From assembly GCF_040939455.1 (NCBI RefSeq), contig NC_134136.1, forward strand, positions 72,162,501-72,226,500: a stretch of 64,000 nt of DNA. The letters run 5' to 3'. This document shows positions 1 through 11,274 of this stretch, piece after piece. How positions within the stretch are numbered: position 1 is the first letter of the stretch; every line of letters begins with the position of its first letter. The position numbers and the translations under genes were made by a program. This stretch comes from Microcebus murinus. Lineage: Eukaryota; Chordata; Mammalia; Primates; Cheirogaleidae. The notes under the pieces are model-generated. The model had not been told where the DNA came from and did not search any database. It saw nothing but the letters and a program-made list of their open reading frames with translations.

Positions 1-575
1 ACTAATAAACTGTCTTCTTATAAGAAAACTCAGGATAATTAATTAAAAACAAAGTTTAATTCATATGGCCAAATGAAAATAAACATACAGAAAACTGTAT
101 ATACCAGAACTAACCAGTCAGAAAATATAAAGGGGGAAATATAAGAGCTACAGAAATATTAAATATGTAGAAAATTTCTAACATGAAACACACAAAACCT
201 GTAATGAAGAAAAGTACACAACTTTTCTCAAGGGCAAGAAGTAAGATTTAAACAGATGGTGAGATATGCCATAGTTTTGGTTTGCAAGATCCAATGTTAA
301 AAATGTCAATTATCTCAAAATTAATGGATTTGTTTTATGTAATTCATATAAATATTCTACAGTGTTATTCTTAGGATATAAGAACATTACTATATTTTTA
401 TCTCAAAATATAATTAGTTAATAACTCCAAAAAATAATAAATATTAATGAATGGAGTTATGCCCTATTCAATATGAATCACCTATAAGAGTTAAAACAAT
501 ATATTACAAGGAAAACAATAGAAAAATATCTTTAGGTAATAAAATAGATAAATGAAAAACATACCTCAGTAACAA
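1..575. other. AT-rich sequence, nothing recognised
   Basis: I see no long open frame, no RNA gene and no repeat I can name. The stretch is A/T-rich and looks like ordinary intergenic DNA. Confidence 0.5.
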
Positions 576-579
576 TAAT

Positions 580-820
580 AATCACTAGCTTTTATTGAAG
601 TTTACTTTGTAAGGAACATCTTGCTACATTTTTTTTAACAATTAACACAATTAATCTTCACATTAAACTTGAAAGGTTACTATAGTCATTTTACAAATGA
701 GAGAACTAAGGTTTAGAAACACTTGAGGGGAGAGTTAGCATATTATGTCTCTGAGATTTGAAACAATTCTGTTTGATTCCAAAGCCTAAGCTCTTAACCA
801 CTAGGCTACACTGATTAACA
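580..820 (-). mobile_element. MIR-type SINE, antisense, degraded
   Basis: A run near 690-715 resembles the antisense MIR phrase for 'cattttacaaatgag'. It is followed by 'cctaagctcttaaccactag' near 784, the reverse of the conserved MIR core. Divergence is high, as expected of an ancient mammalian SINE. It has no coding role. Confidence 0.6.
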
Positions 821-824
821 ATCT

Positions 825-1370
825 ATTATAAAAGTGGTATTGCAACTCAGTAGAAAAAGGGTTTCAATGGAATTTCTTTCAGAAATCAGTTGACTTTCTA
901 GAAAAATGTTGTTATGTACATACTTAACTAACATCAAGTATCAAAATACATTTCTGTATTTCTAGATAAACAAATATATATAAGTATAATATTTAAGCAA
1001 TCCTCTTGTCTCTCAGTGCTTCATCCTACATATCCTATGAGTGTTTAAATCTCATCACTTAAGATTCATAACTTCTATACAACCTCTTTATACTGAAAAA
1101 AAATCCAGTGCATAAAGATTGCACATTATCTTTTAGATTTCACCTTGTTCATACCTTACCTACACACCAGAAAGCACTTCTTCTAGTGATAGTTCCACGA
1201 TTCTCTATTCCTGTGGAATTAAATCTCAGCGCGGCTGCAAAATCATTGATCATCAACACAGATCCTTTCTGGACTTCTCTGATAACAATACAACCAAGTG
1301 ATCAAGAACGGACTTTGCAATCTGAGATCTGGATTTCGATACAGACTCTGCCACATGCTAATTATCTAGC
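825..1370. other. No feature recognised
   Basis: The stretch contains an open frame of about 95 codons (1108-1395, plus). It shows no domain or composition that suggests a protein, and its end runs into the MIR below, so I treat it as chance. Confidence 0.45.
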
Positions 1371-1374
1371 CTTA

Positions 1375-1510
1375 AACATGTTACTGAATCTCTGAGCCTC
1401 AAGATTCTCGTCTGTAAAGTGGAGATAGTGATATCTACTTCGCAAGGGTGGTTGTGAGGATAAAATTAGAAAACCTACATAAAAAATGGCCATGTAATAA
1501 GTACTCAAAA
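1375..1510 (+). mobile_element. MIR 3' part, sense
   Basis: The phrases 'ctctgagcctcaagattct', 'tctgtaaagtggagatagtg' and 'ggttgtgaggataaaatta' follow one another in MIR consensus order. They are followed by a 'gtaataagtactcaa' tail equivalent. Confidence 0.7.
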
Positions 1511-1889
1511 GTTAAGTGAGACCATCTTGCCCCACATGATTTAGATACATCTAGTTCTATATAACATGGTATGGAACATTCAACGCCTTCCCTACAATGT
1601 CTATGAGTCCCTGGAAACTTGAGGTTCTCCTAGACATCTAGGGTTCTACTCCTCACCTTCCATGAATACTTAATTTCAATTATGTTGTGCTAGTTCTTGG
1701 CCATCTGAGTCTATACAAAACCCCTAAGTAGAAAAGAGGTGATGAAATATGAGCATAGATCAATAGAAATTGTCAAACTATAGCAGAAGTGCAGAAAAAT
1801 AGAAATTACACAAGTATGAATCAGCAAAAATGTTAGTCTCTGAACTAGGGTTTTAGGTCTGCCTTGTGTGACCTGCTCTTCATTCATTC

Positions 1890-2180
1890 AACAGATGTTG
1901 ATTGAGCACCTACTGTGACTCAGGAACTCTTCCAACTATAGTAGTTCACAGTAGTGAACAAAATAAATAAAGATCTCTGCTGTCATGGAACTTATACTCT
2001 AGTGGGAGAGATAGACAACAAACAAGAAAATGGAAACTAGGATATATAATAATATGCAGTATGAAAAAATAAAGCACGTAGAGGTTATGAAATATTGGTG
2101 AGGGAATGAAATTTTAGATCTAAAGCTTCACTAAGATGATGAATTTTTAGTAAATACCTAAAGAGAGTGAAAGGTGATCC

Positions 2181-2232
<52 letters not shown>

Positions 2233-2455
2233 GGATATACAGAAAAGAGAATATTCCAGACAAAGAGAACAGCAAATGCAAAAGAATTGAGGTAGGAGCA
2301 ACCATAAAATATTCAAAGAACAGCAAGGAAGCCATTGTGACTCGAGTGGAGTCAACAAGGGAGATGAGTAGGAGATGAGATTTATTAGAAGGATAGTGGG
2401 AACCAAATCATTTAGGGTTTTGTGGGTCTACATCTTGCCCATCCTCAAATGGCCC
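1890..2455 (-). mobile_element. L2 LINE 3' end, antisense
   Basis: It begins with 'ttcattcaacagatgttgat' and continues through 'catggaacttatactctagt' to 'cagcaaggaagccattgtga'. This is the order of the antisense L2 3' region. A GA microsatellite sits inside it at 2184-2231. It is an ancient, non-autonomous fossil. Confidence 0.65.
2184..2231. repeat. (GA)n microsatellite
   Basis: About 24 uninterrupted GA dinucleotides lie inside the L2 relic. On the minus strand they read as Leu/Ser-rich frames, which are artefacts of the repeat. Confidence 0.95.
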
Positions 2456-2616
2456 ATTAAAATATTATGCTAAAAAAAACAGGTTTTTTTGGTTGGTTGG
2501 TTTGATCTATGTTGTTTCTTTAGAAAAATTCTGAAAAGAACAGTTTTTAGAGTATCATCTTAGGTACCTTTAAAATTATTAAACCTTTCATGAGAACATT
2601 TCAGAGGATATAATTT

Positions 2617-2875
2617 TTCTTTTTTTTTTTCAATTTATTTCAGAATATTATGGGAGTACAAATGTTTTGGTTACATAAATTGCTTTTGTACCATTTTAGT
2701 CAAAGTGTGCCCATCCCACAGATAGTGTGCATTGTACCCATTAGGTATGAATTTGCTCATCCCCTTCACCCCTTCCCACCTGCTTGATTTCCAATGAATG
2801 TCATTTCCATATGTGCACATGTGTTACTTGATTAGTCCCAATTTAATGGTGAGTACACGTGATGTTTGTTTTTAC
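2617..2875 (-). mobile_element. L1 3' UTR fragment, antisense
   Basis: A T-run (reverse of an A-tail) is followed by 'atattatgggagtacaaat' and 'tttggttacataaattgc', the antisense L1 3' terminus seen many times in this window. It stops about 260 bp in and abuts a second antisense L1 tail, so two insertions lie head to tail. Confidence 0.8.
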
Positions 2876-2877
2876 AT

Positions 2878-4620
2878 TCTTTTTTAATTTATTTTTTATT
2901 CCTTCATATTATGGGAGTACAAATATTGTTAGGGTTACATATCTTGCCCCTACCCCCTTCCCCCACCCTGCTATGCCAGAGCATCTAGCGTGTCCAGCCT
3001 CCAGGTGGTGCGCACCGCACCCACTGTGTAGGTACATGCCCTTCCCTTCCTCCCCCTTCCCCCTCCCCACTTCCCACTTCCCGATTACAGATTCTTTTTT
3101 CAGACATTTTGGTTACAATGTATATCTTTATCTCTCCCTAAAAAGGGATAGAGGTAATCCCTTCCCCCCCCAACAATGCTCGCCACTTCCTTAAGATGTG
3201 ATTCCTATGATATTTCACTTAGAAGAATGGGCTCCAGCTACATACAGGATAATACAAGAGGTATTAGTTCACCATTTTTTATGGTTGAGTAGTACTCCAT
3301 TATATATATCACATTTTATTAATCCACTCATGAATTGATGGGTACTTGGATTGTTTCTGCATCTTTGCAATTGTGAATTATGCTTCCATAAACATTCTAG
3401 TGCAGATATCTTTTTTACAGAATGTGTTTTTTTTTTTCATTGGGTAAATGCCTAGTAGTGGTATTGTTGGATCAAATAGTGGTGCTACTTTTAGCTCTTT
3501 GAGGTATATCCATATTACTTTCCATAGAGGTTGTACATTTGCAGTCCCACTAGCAGTGTATGAATGTTCCAATCTCTCCACATCCATGCCAACTTTTATT
3601 GTTTTGAGATTTTTTAAAATAAAAGTCATTCTCATTGGAGTTAAATGATATCTCATTGTGGGTTTGATTTGTATTTCCCTGATGATTGGAGATGTTGAAC
3701 ATTTTTTCCTATGTTTGTCGGCCATTAGTCTATACTCCATTGAAAAGTTTCTGTTCATGTCTTTTGTCTACTTTTTAACAGAGTTGTTTGAGGTTTTTCT
3801 TATTGATTTGTTTGAGTTCTTTATAGATTCTAGATATCAGCCCTTTGTTGTACGCATAGCATGCAAATATTTTCTCCCATTCTGCAGGCTTTCTCTTCAC
3901 TCTAATGATTATTTCCTTGGCTGTGCAGAAGCTTTTATATTTAATCATGTCCTATTCATTTTTGTTGTTGTTGTGATTGCTTTGGGGGTCTTCTTCATAA
4001 ATTAATTGACTAGGCCACTGTCTATAAGATTTTTTTCAACATTTTCTTCTAGAATTCTTATAGATTCATGCCTTAGATTTAAGTCTGTTATCCATTATGA
4101 GTTGATTTTTGTGAGTTGTGAGAGGTGTGGACCCTGTTTCAGTCTTCTACATGTCACCATCCAATTTTTCTAGCACTACTTATTGAATATGGATTCTTTT
4201 CCCCAGTGTTTGTTTTCATCTGCTTTGTCAAAATCAGATGGTCACATGAAGATGGTTTTATATCTGGGTTCTCAGTTCTGTTCCATTGATCTATGTCTCT
4301 ATTCTTGTGCCAGTAATGTTATGTTTTAGTTACTATAACCTTATAGTATAGCTTGAAGTCTGGTAACGGAAATAGCAGAGGATGAGAACAGATGGAAAAA
4401 CATACTATGCCCATGGATCGCTAGAATCAACACTGTTAAAATGTCTATATTACCCAAAGTGATCTACAGATTAAATGCAAACCCTATTATAATACCAACA
4501 TCATATTTCACAGATCTAGAAAATATAATTGTACACTTCATATAGAAACAGAGAAAACCCTGTATAGCCAAATCAATCTTAAGCAAAATGATATGATTTT
4601 TCTTAATAGCCATCCCCTCA
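2878..4620 (-). mobile_element. 5'-truncated L1, antisense, with inverted 5' part
   Basis: From 2878 to about 4373 the minus strand reads L1 3' UTR and the C-terminal part of ORF2: Cys-rich tail region near 3440-3560, then connection sequence to about 4373. At about 4374 the polarity flips. 4375-4610 reads sense ORF2 ('aaatagcagaggatgagaac', 'aaaatgtctatattacccaa'), which is the segment lying just upstream of the antisense part in an intact ORF2. That arrangement is the known outcome of twin priming during reverse transcription. All frames are broken, so it is a dead copy. Confidence 0.8.
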
Positions 4621-4621
4621 T

Positions 4622-4624
<3 letters not shown>

Positions 4625-4672
<48 letters not shown>

Positions 4673-4684
4673 GTATGTATATAT
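4625..4684. repeat. (TA)n microsatellite
   Basis: Alternating TA with a few TACA/TGTA interruptions lies between the inverted L1 and the antisense Alu. Confidence 0.9.
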
Positions 4685-5502
<818 letters not shown>

Positions 5503-5538
<36 letters not shown>

Positions 5539-5871
5539 TTTCAGGATATTATGGGGGTACAGACATTTTGGTTACATGTTATGACTTTGCTACACCCAAG
5601 ACATGATTTGAGGCATGCCCTTTCCCCCCTACAATGCCTACCACATCCATTAGTTGTGAGCTTACCCACCACCAATTCGCAACCCCCAAAGAATATTACT
5701 ACTGTGTGAGTACATTAGTGTTGATCAGTTTGTGCCAATTTGATGGCGAGTGCATGTGCCTATTCTTCCATTCTTGTGATAACTCACTTCAGAGGATGGG
5801 ATCAAGCTCTATCCAGGAAAATATAAGAGGTGCATCATTTTTTTGTAATTGAGTAATATTCCATTGTATAC
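5503..5871 (-). mobile_element. L1 3' UTR fragment, antisense, with (ATTT)n tail
   Basis: A reverse tail of ATTT units (5503-5537) leads into 'aggatattatgggggtacag', the antisense L1 end. The body runs to 5870. Flanks 'cacaggaa' (about 5493) and 'cacagggaa' (about 5871) look like a decayed target-site duplication. It splits the older L1. Confidence 0.8.
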
Positions 5872-5952
5872 ACAGGGAATATTATAATAGCAAAAAGTAG
5901 AAATAATGCATATGTCCATCTACTGATGAATCGATATATAAAAATGTGATAT
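5872..5952 (+). mobile_element. Old L1, continuation of 5040-5502
   Basis: This reads on from the interrupted copy: 'aatattataatagcaaaaag' then 'gtccatctactgatgaatcg'. It ends where the young L1 begins. Confidence 0.6.
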
Positions 5953-5953
5953 A

Positions 5954-6251
5954 GAAGATGGCGGATGAATAACACTGCCAGACAGAGTGTCTCTGCAGAA
6001 AAGACAGATTCTAGCAGAAATTAGAGGAAAGAAGCAAGAAGACGAACATACAGCGGACAAGGGCCAGAAGGAGGGGTACCTGAGACTCTGGGAGACTCCA
6101 TGGGAGGAGGCTGTGGAGGAGAACTGGAGGCTGAGACCACCAGAGCAGCCTGGAGACCAGCGGCAAGGACACCACCTAACGCCTCAGAAACTAAACAAGG
6201 TGTGTGAATACCCAAACAATAACCTAAGGAAAGAAACAACAACTGATTGAC
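5954..6251 (+). promoter_or_regulatory. L1 5' UTR, short form
   Basis: About 215 bp match the start of the 24856 element's 5' UTR. The remainder matches its last 83 bp before ORF1. Relative to that copy the missing block begins with GTAGGT and ends with CCCACAG. An open frame 5987-6250 ends one base before the ORF1 ATG. The ATGGCGG near the start is known in other primate L1s as a YY1 site that positions transcription; function here is inferred. Confidence 0.75.
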
Positions 6252-6560
6252 ATGGGAAGAAATCAGCGAAAGAACTCAGGAAATATGAAGAACCAAACGG
6301 AAAACACACCCCCAAAGAGGAGCACCAGCCCCCTAGAAACAGACACCAACCAAAATCAGGAAACCAATATGACAGAAGAGGAATTTCGTAAGTGGATCAT
6401 AAGAACACTCACCGAGCTGAAACAACAACTCAATAACCAACATAAAGAAACCACAAAAATCCTCCAGGATATGGGAAAAGAAATAGAAACAATGAAGAAA
6501 AGTGTAACCGAACTCCTGGAAATGAAGAATCAATTCAAGGAACTACAAAATACAGACTAA
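6252..6560 (+). pseudogene. L1 ORF1, N-terminal part only
   Basis: ORF1 protein is the trimeric RNA-binding chaperone of the L1 RNP. The ATG at 6252 opens a frame beginning MGRNQRKNSGNMKNQ, identical at its start to the 26214 ORF1. About 100 residues of N-terminus and coiled coil follow (heptad-like 'MGKEIETMKKSVTELLEMKN'). The frame then ends at TAA (6558-6560) because the RNA-recognition and C-terminal domains are deleted. Loss of both binding domains means it cannot act as an ORF1 protein. Confidence 0.85.
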
Positions 6561-6570
6561 AATAATACAG

Positions 6571-9500
6571 ACTAAAAATAAAAGGGTGGAAATCAACATT
6601 CCAAGCAAATAGAAGCCAAAAGAAGGCTGGTGTGGCAACTCCAATTTCAGACAATTTAGTATTTAAAACAACAAAAGTAGTGAAAGACAAAGAGGGTCAT
6701 TATATAATGGTGAAGAGCACAGTCCAACAAGAGGAGATAAGAATTTTAAATATATATGCACCCAACTTAGGTGCACCCAGATTCATAAAGCAAACATTAC
6801 TGGAGCTAAACAAATGGATTAATAGCAACTGCATAATCACCGGAGATTTCAACACCCCACTGACGGCACGAGACAGATCCTCCAAACAGAAAATTAATAA
6901 ATAAATAATGGACTTAAACAAAACTCTAGAACAATTGGGTCTGACATACATCTACAGAACATTCCACCCAAAATCCACTGAATATACATTCTTCTCATCA
7001 GCTCACGGGACATTCTCTAAGATTGACCATATCCTAGGACACAAAGAAAATCTCAAGAAATTAAAAAAAATAGAAATCATACCATGTACCTTCTCAGATC
7101 AGAGTAGAATAAAACTAGAAATCAACCCTAACAGAAACTCACATTTCTACACAAAAACGTGGAAATTAAACAACCTCCTACTAAATGATTACTTCGTAAA
7201 TGAGGAAATCAAGACGGAAATAAAAAAGTTCTATGAAGAAAACGACAATGGAGAGACAAGTTATCAACTCCTCTGGGACACAGCTAAAGCAGTTCTGAGA
7301 GGAAAGTTTATCTCCATAAATGCCTATAACCAAAAGACAAGAAGATCACAAATAGACAATCTAAGGAAACGACTCAAAGAGCTGGAAAAAGAAGAACAGA
7401 CCAACCCCAAACCCAGCAGAAGAAGTGAAATCAACAAGATCAAATCAGAACTAAACGAAATTGAAAACAGGAAAGCTATTCAGGAGATTAATAAAACAAA
7501 AAGTTGGTTCTTTGAAAAAATAAACAAAATTGACACACCATTGGCTAAGCTAACGAAAAGCAGAAAAGAGAAATCTCTAATAAGCTCCATCAGGAACAAA
7601 AAAGGAGATATCACAACTGATCCCAAAGAGATACAAGATACAATTTATGAATACTACAAAAAACTTTATGCACACAAACTGGAAAATGTGGAGGAAATGG
7701 ACAAATTTCTAGAAACGCACAGCCTCCCTAGGCTCAACCAGGAAGAAATAGATTCCCTGAACAGACCAATCTCAACAGCTGAAATAGAAACAGCAATTAA
7801 AAATCTTCCTAAAAAGAAAAGTCCCGGTCCAGATGGCTTCACACCCGAATTTTACCACACTTACAAAGAAGAACTAGTACCTATCTTGCAGAAACTATTC
7901 CACAACATCGAGAAGAACGGAAACCTCCCTGACACCTTTGATGAAGCGAATATTGCTGATACCAAAACCAGGAAAGGATGCAACAAAAAAAGAAAACTAC
8001 AGACCAATATCCCTAATGAATATAGATGCAAAAATTTTCAACAAAATCTTAGCTAACCGAATACAGACACTTATCAAAAAAATAATCCACCACGACCAAG
8101 TGGGCTTCATCCCAGGGATGCAGGGATGGTTCAACATACGTAAATCTATAAGTGCAATTCACCACATAAACAGAAGCAAAAACAAAGAACACATGATTCT
8201 TTCAATAGATGCAGAAAAAGCTTTTGACAAAATTCAACACCCTTTCATGATACGAACACTTAAGAAAATAGGCATAGAAGGGACATACCTAAAAATGATA
8301 CAAGCCATATATGACAGAACCATAGCCAACATCATACTGAATGGGGAAAAATTGAAATCATTCCCACTTAGAACTGGAACCAGACAAGGCTGCCCACTAT
8401 CTCCACTTCTCTTCAACATAGTACTGGAAGTCTTGGCTACAGCAATCAGACAGGAAAATGGAATCAAAGGTATCCAAATAGGGGCAGAAGAGATCAAACT
8501 TTCACTGTTTGCTGATGATATGATATTGTATCTAGAAAACCCCCAGGATTCAACCAAGACACTCCTGGAACTGATCAATGAATTTAGTAAAGTCTCAGGA
8601 TACAAAATCAATACACAGAAATCAGAGGCATTCATAGACACCAACAACAATCTAATTGAGAACCAAATCAAAGATTCAATTCCCTTCACAATAGCAACAA
8701 AGAAATTAAAGTACCTAGGAATATACTTAACCCAGGACATAAAAGACCTCTACAGGAAGAACTATGAAACACTGAGGAAGGAAATAGCAGAGGATGTAAA
8801 CAGATGGAAATCCATACCATGCTCGTGGATCGGCAGACTCAATATCATCAAAATGTCTATACTACCCAAACTGATCTACAGATTCAATGCAATACCTATT
8901 AAAATCCCATCAGCATTCTTCGTAGATATAGAAAAAATAATTTTACGCTTCGTATGGAACCAAAGAAGACCCCGAATATCAAGAGCAATTCTAGGCAACA
9001 AAAACAAAATGGGAGGCATTAATATGCCAGATATCAATCTATACTACAAAGCTGTAGTAATTAAATCAATATGGTATTGACACAAAAATAGGAATATGGA
9101 CCAGTGGAACAGATGTGAGAATCCTGATATAAAACCATCCTCATATAGCCATCTAATCTTTGACAAAGCAGACAAAAACATATGCTGGGGAAAAGAATCC
9201 CTCTTCAATAAATGGTGCTGGGTAAACTGGATAGCCACCTGCAGAAGGCTAAAACAGGACCCACACCTTTCACCTCTCACAAAAACCAACTCACGCTGGA
9301 TAACAGACTTAAACCTAAGGTATGAAACTATTAGAACTCTAGAGGAAAAAGTTGGAAACACTCTCCTAGACATCGGCCTGGGTAAAGAGTTTATGAAGAA
9401 GTCCCCAAAGGCAATCACAGCAGCAACAAAAATAAATAAATGGGACATGATCAAACTACAAAGCTTCTGCACAGCCAAAGAAATAGTCATGAAAGTAAAT

Positions 9501-9668
9501 GGACAACCTACAGAATGGGAGAAAATGTTTGCATCCTATGCATCCGATAAGGGACTGATAACTAGAATATACTTAGAACTCACGAAAAATAGGAAGAAAA
9601 AATCAAATAACCCCATTAAAAAGTGGGCAAACGACTTGAACAGAAATTTTTCTAAAGAAGACAGAAGA
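6571..9668 (+). pseudogene. L1 ORF2 (endonuclease-reverse transcriptase), broken
   Basis: ORF2 protein nicks the target and reverse-transcribes L1 RNA. This copy lacks about the first 67 codons, including the early endonuclease catalytic Asn and Glu. It has a stop at 6902-6904 and a 2-base loss near 7951, which shifts the frame between the pieces 6908-8056 and 7938-9080. A Trp codon has become TGA at 9078-9080. The endonuclease 'SDH' motif reads SDQ (about 7097), so the catalytic His is lost. The RT core is still visible: [34 protein letters not shown], and FADD near 8510. The last readable piece, 9096-9668, continues in frame into the Gag-like fragment. Confidence 0.9.
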
Positions 9669-9854
9669 TTCTTTGATTTTATAGAGGATGTGTGCCCCTG
9701 GTTTCCCCGCGAAGGCACCATCGATAAAAAAAGATGGGCGCGAGTAGGAGACGCCCTCCAAGATTTTTATAGGAAATTCAGGCCAGAAAAGGTCCCACTC
9801 CCTCCTTTGAGGACCCCACTAATAACTGGTCCTGCGGGTTGGGACACAGGTTGA
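9669..9854 (+). pseudogene. Endogenous betaretrovirus-like Gag matrix fragment
   Basis: The frame coming out of L1 ORF2 continues with about 45 residues containing the motifs [24 protein letters not shown] and PEKVP. By family knowledge these resemble the matrix part of Gag in betaretroviruses and class II endogenous retroviruses. Matrix normally directs Gag to the assembly site. Similarity fades after about 9800 and the frame stops at 9854. There is no start codon of its own, no capsid, no LTR and no polyprotein context, so this is a scrap of an old provirus joined to a truncated L1. The family call is from motif recognition only. Confidence 0.6.
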
Positions 9855-10334
9855 GTATGTATTTTCTTTATGGCATAGGTAGGGGTAGACAGACACATTT
9901 GGAGAGCCAGCAATGGAACAAAACAAGCACTTAAAGGGCAGCTGACAAGGTAATGAGTCACTCTTTTATATAGGCCCAAAGTAAAACTAATACCACAATA
10001 ATGATATAGTCAAGAAAAGATATGCCATTTTATTTTTTACTGCAGAAGTAATTTTTAACATTTCAGATTTTCATATTAAATTAGTTTGAAGTGCAGTATT
10101 AGATAATACTTTTTGCTTTGGACTTAAGTGCATAGAATTGAGGTATTTGTGTTATTATTGGACACAGTATGGTTTTTTTGTGTTATTTATTTATTTTTCC
10201 ATCTTGTCTTCATTTGTGTTTCTCATTCCCTTCCCTTCACAGGGAGCCATTCTAATCTGTTTAATAGATATCTTTTTGTTTGATATTGTAAAATGTACGT
10301 TATTATGCTGTGTGCATGCATTTTGAATTTATCA
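9855..10334. other. Unassigned sequence after the Gag fragment
   Basis: 9855-9990 may still belong to the retroviral piece, but I recognise nothing in it. 9990-10334 is AT-rich with no clear repeat. L1 3' UTR sequence is absent, so the L1 does not resume here. Confidence 0.4.
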
Positions 10335-10680
10335 AACTGTTATTGTTTAATACCTCAGTTTATTTATTCCTTTTTCAATTCAATGATATATTTTTATGAA
10401 CCATCCATGTTGCTATATCTTCATCTAGTTGAATAGCTATAACCACTGCATAGTACTATACGTGTACCACATTTTATCTATATTTGCCTAGCAATAAATA
10501 GTGAGATTGTAAGATTGATTCCAAATCCCCACCTCTCAAAATAACACTGTGATATACATCCTTGCACATGTCTCCTTATGGACCTATATAAGAATTTTTT
10601 GGATACAAACATAGAGAAAATTGAGATTGCTAAATCAAAAGAGGCATCTATGATTAATTTTACTAATTCCAGACTTTTTC
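10335..10680 (-). mobile_element. Old L1 ORF2 end, antisense, highly diverged
   Basis: Antisense phrases 'catccatgttgctatatctt', 'tgcatagtactatacgtgta' and 'catccttgcacatgtctcct' follow the layout of an old mammalian L1 ORF2 end. Divergence is high. Confidence 0.45.
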
Positions 10681-10779
10681 CTAAAAATATGTGTGTGTGT
10701 ACGTGTATCCACATATATATGAAAGAATACAGCATATTAAAAGGAATATTTCAAAAGCAGTATAGATTTAATGTGGGGG

Positions 10780-10995
10780 CTGCAGCCATTCAAATTTTCA
10801 TTCCACTTCTGCCAATCACTGCTCGCATGCCACTGTGAAGTTACCTCCTTAATCTATGTCTTAGTTTTCCTCATCTGTAAAATATAACCATATCCAACAG
10901 ATAAGATTGCTGAGAGGGTTCAAAAGAATTCTAGGCAGAATATCTGGCCCATAGTAAGCACTTTATGTTAGCTACAATTATTGTTATTGTTATTC
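10780..10995 (+). mobile_element. MIR SINE, sense
   Basis: 'ttttcctcatctgtaaaata', 'attgctgagagggttcaaaa' and 'ggcccatagtaagcacttta' are in MIR consensus order. The 3' end runs into TTATTG repeats. Confidence 0.75.
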
Positions 10996-11274
10996 CTACA
11001 TATTGATACAGTTGTTATTATGCTACTGGTTATATTACTATTTCTGTATCAACTTCAAAAAATATGTGATGCTCCTGCCCCTGCCAGCTACATACAAGTT
11101 GGGTAATGTAGAGAATACAGAATCTCCTTCAAGTACTCTGGATTATCTGGCTTTGCTTGCAGTGGGAAGGTCTTTATATAGTTTTGCATACTTTTAAGCT
11201 GAAAAATAATATATTCCATTATAGGACTGAACTAGAAGATGTTTCCCAATCATCTTAATGCCCTGTCATCTACA

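Larger units (their letters stand above)
5954..9668 (+). mobile_element. Young L1, spliced-looking 5' UTR, internal deletion, 3' end lost
   Basis: It starts with 'gaagatggcggatgaataac', the same L1 5' end seen at 24856, including a YY1-like ATGGCGG. It is closely similar to the 24856 copy but differs in three ways. The 5' UTR lacks about 1.06 kb between a GT and an AG (junction 6168/6169). About 0.94 kb from mid-ORF1 to early ORF2 is missing (junction about 6556-6571). The element ends abruptly at 'gacagaaga' (9668), without ORF2 C-terminus, 3' UTR or A-tail, where retroviral-like sequence starts. It is not autonomous. Confidence 0.9.

Noticed and set aside
1108..1395. 95-codon plus frame as a possible small gene
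   Set aside because: No domain, runs into a MIR relic and has no promoter or splice context.
2147..2406. Minus-strand Leu/Ser-rich frames
   Set aside because: Produced by the (GA)n microsatellite.
8234..8740. 168-codon minus-strand frame, also at 29133-29633 and 33103-33519
   Set aside because: A shadow of the ORF2 RT region. It recurs because the copies are homologous.
9044..9490. 148-codon minus-strand frame repeated at 29943-30389 and 33912-34358
   Set aside because: A shadow of the ORF2 C-terminal region. Conservation reflects copy similarity only, and I have no evidence of expression.
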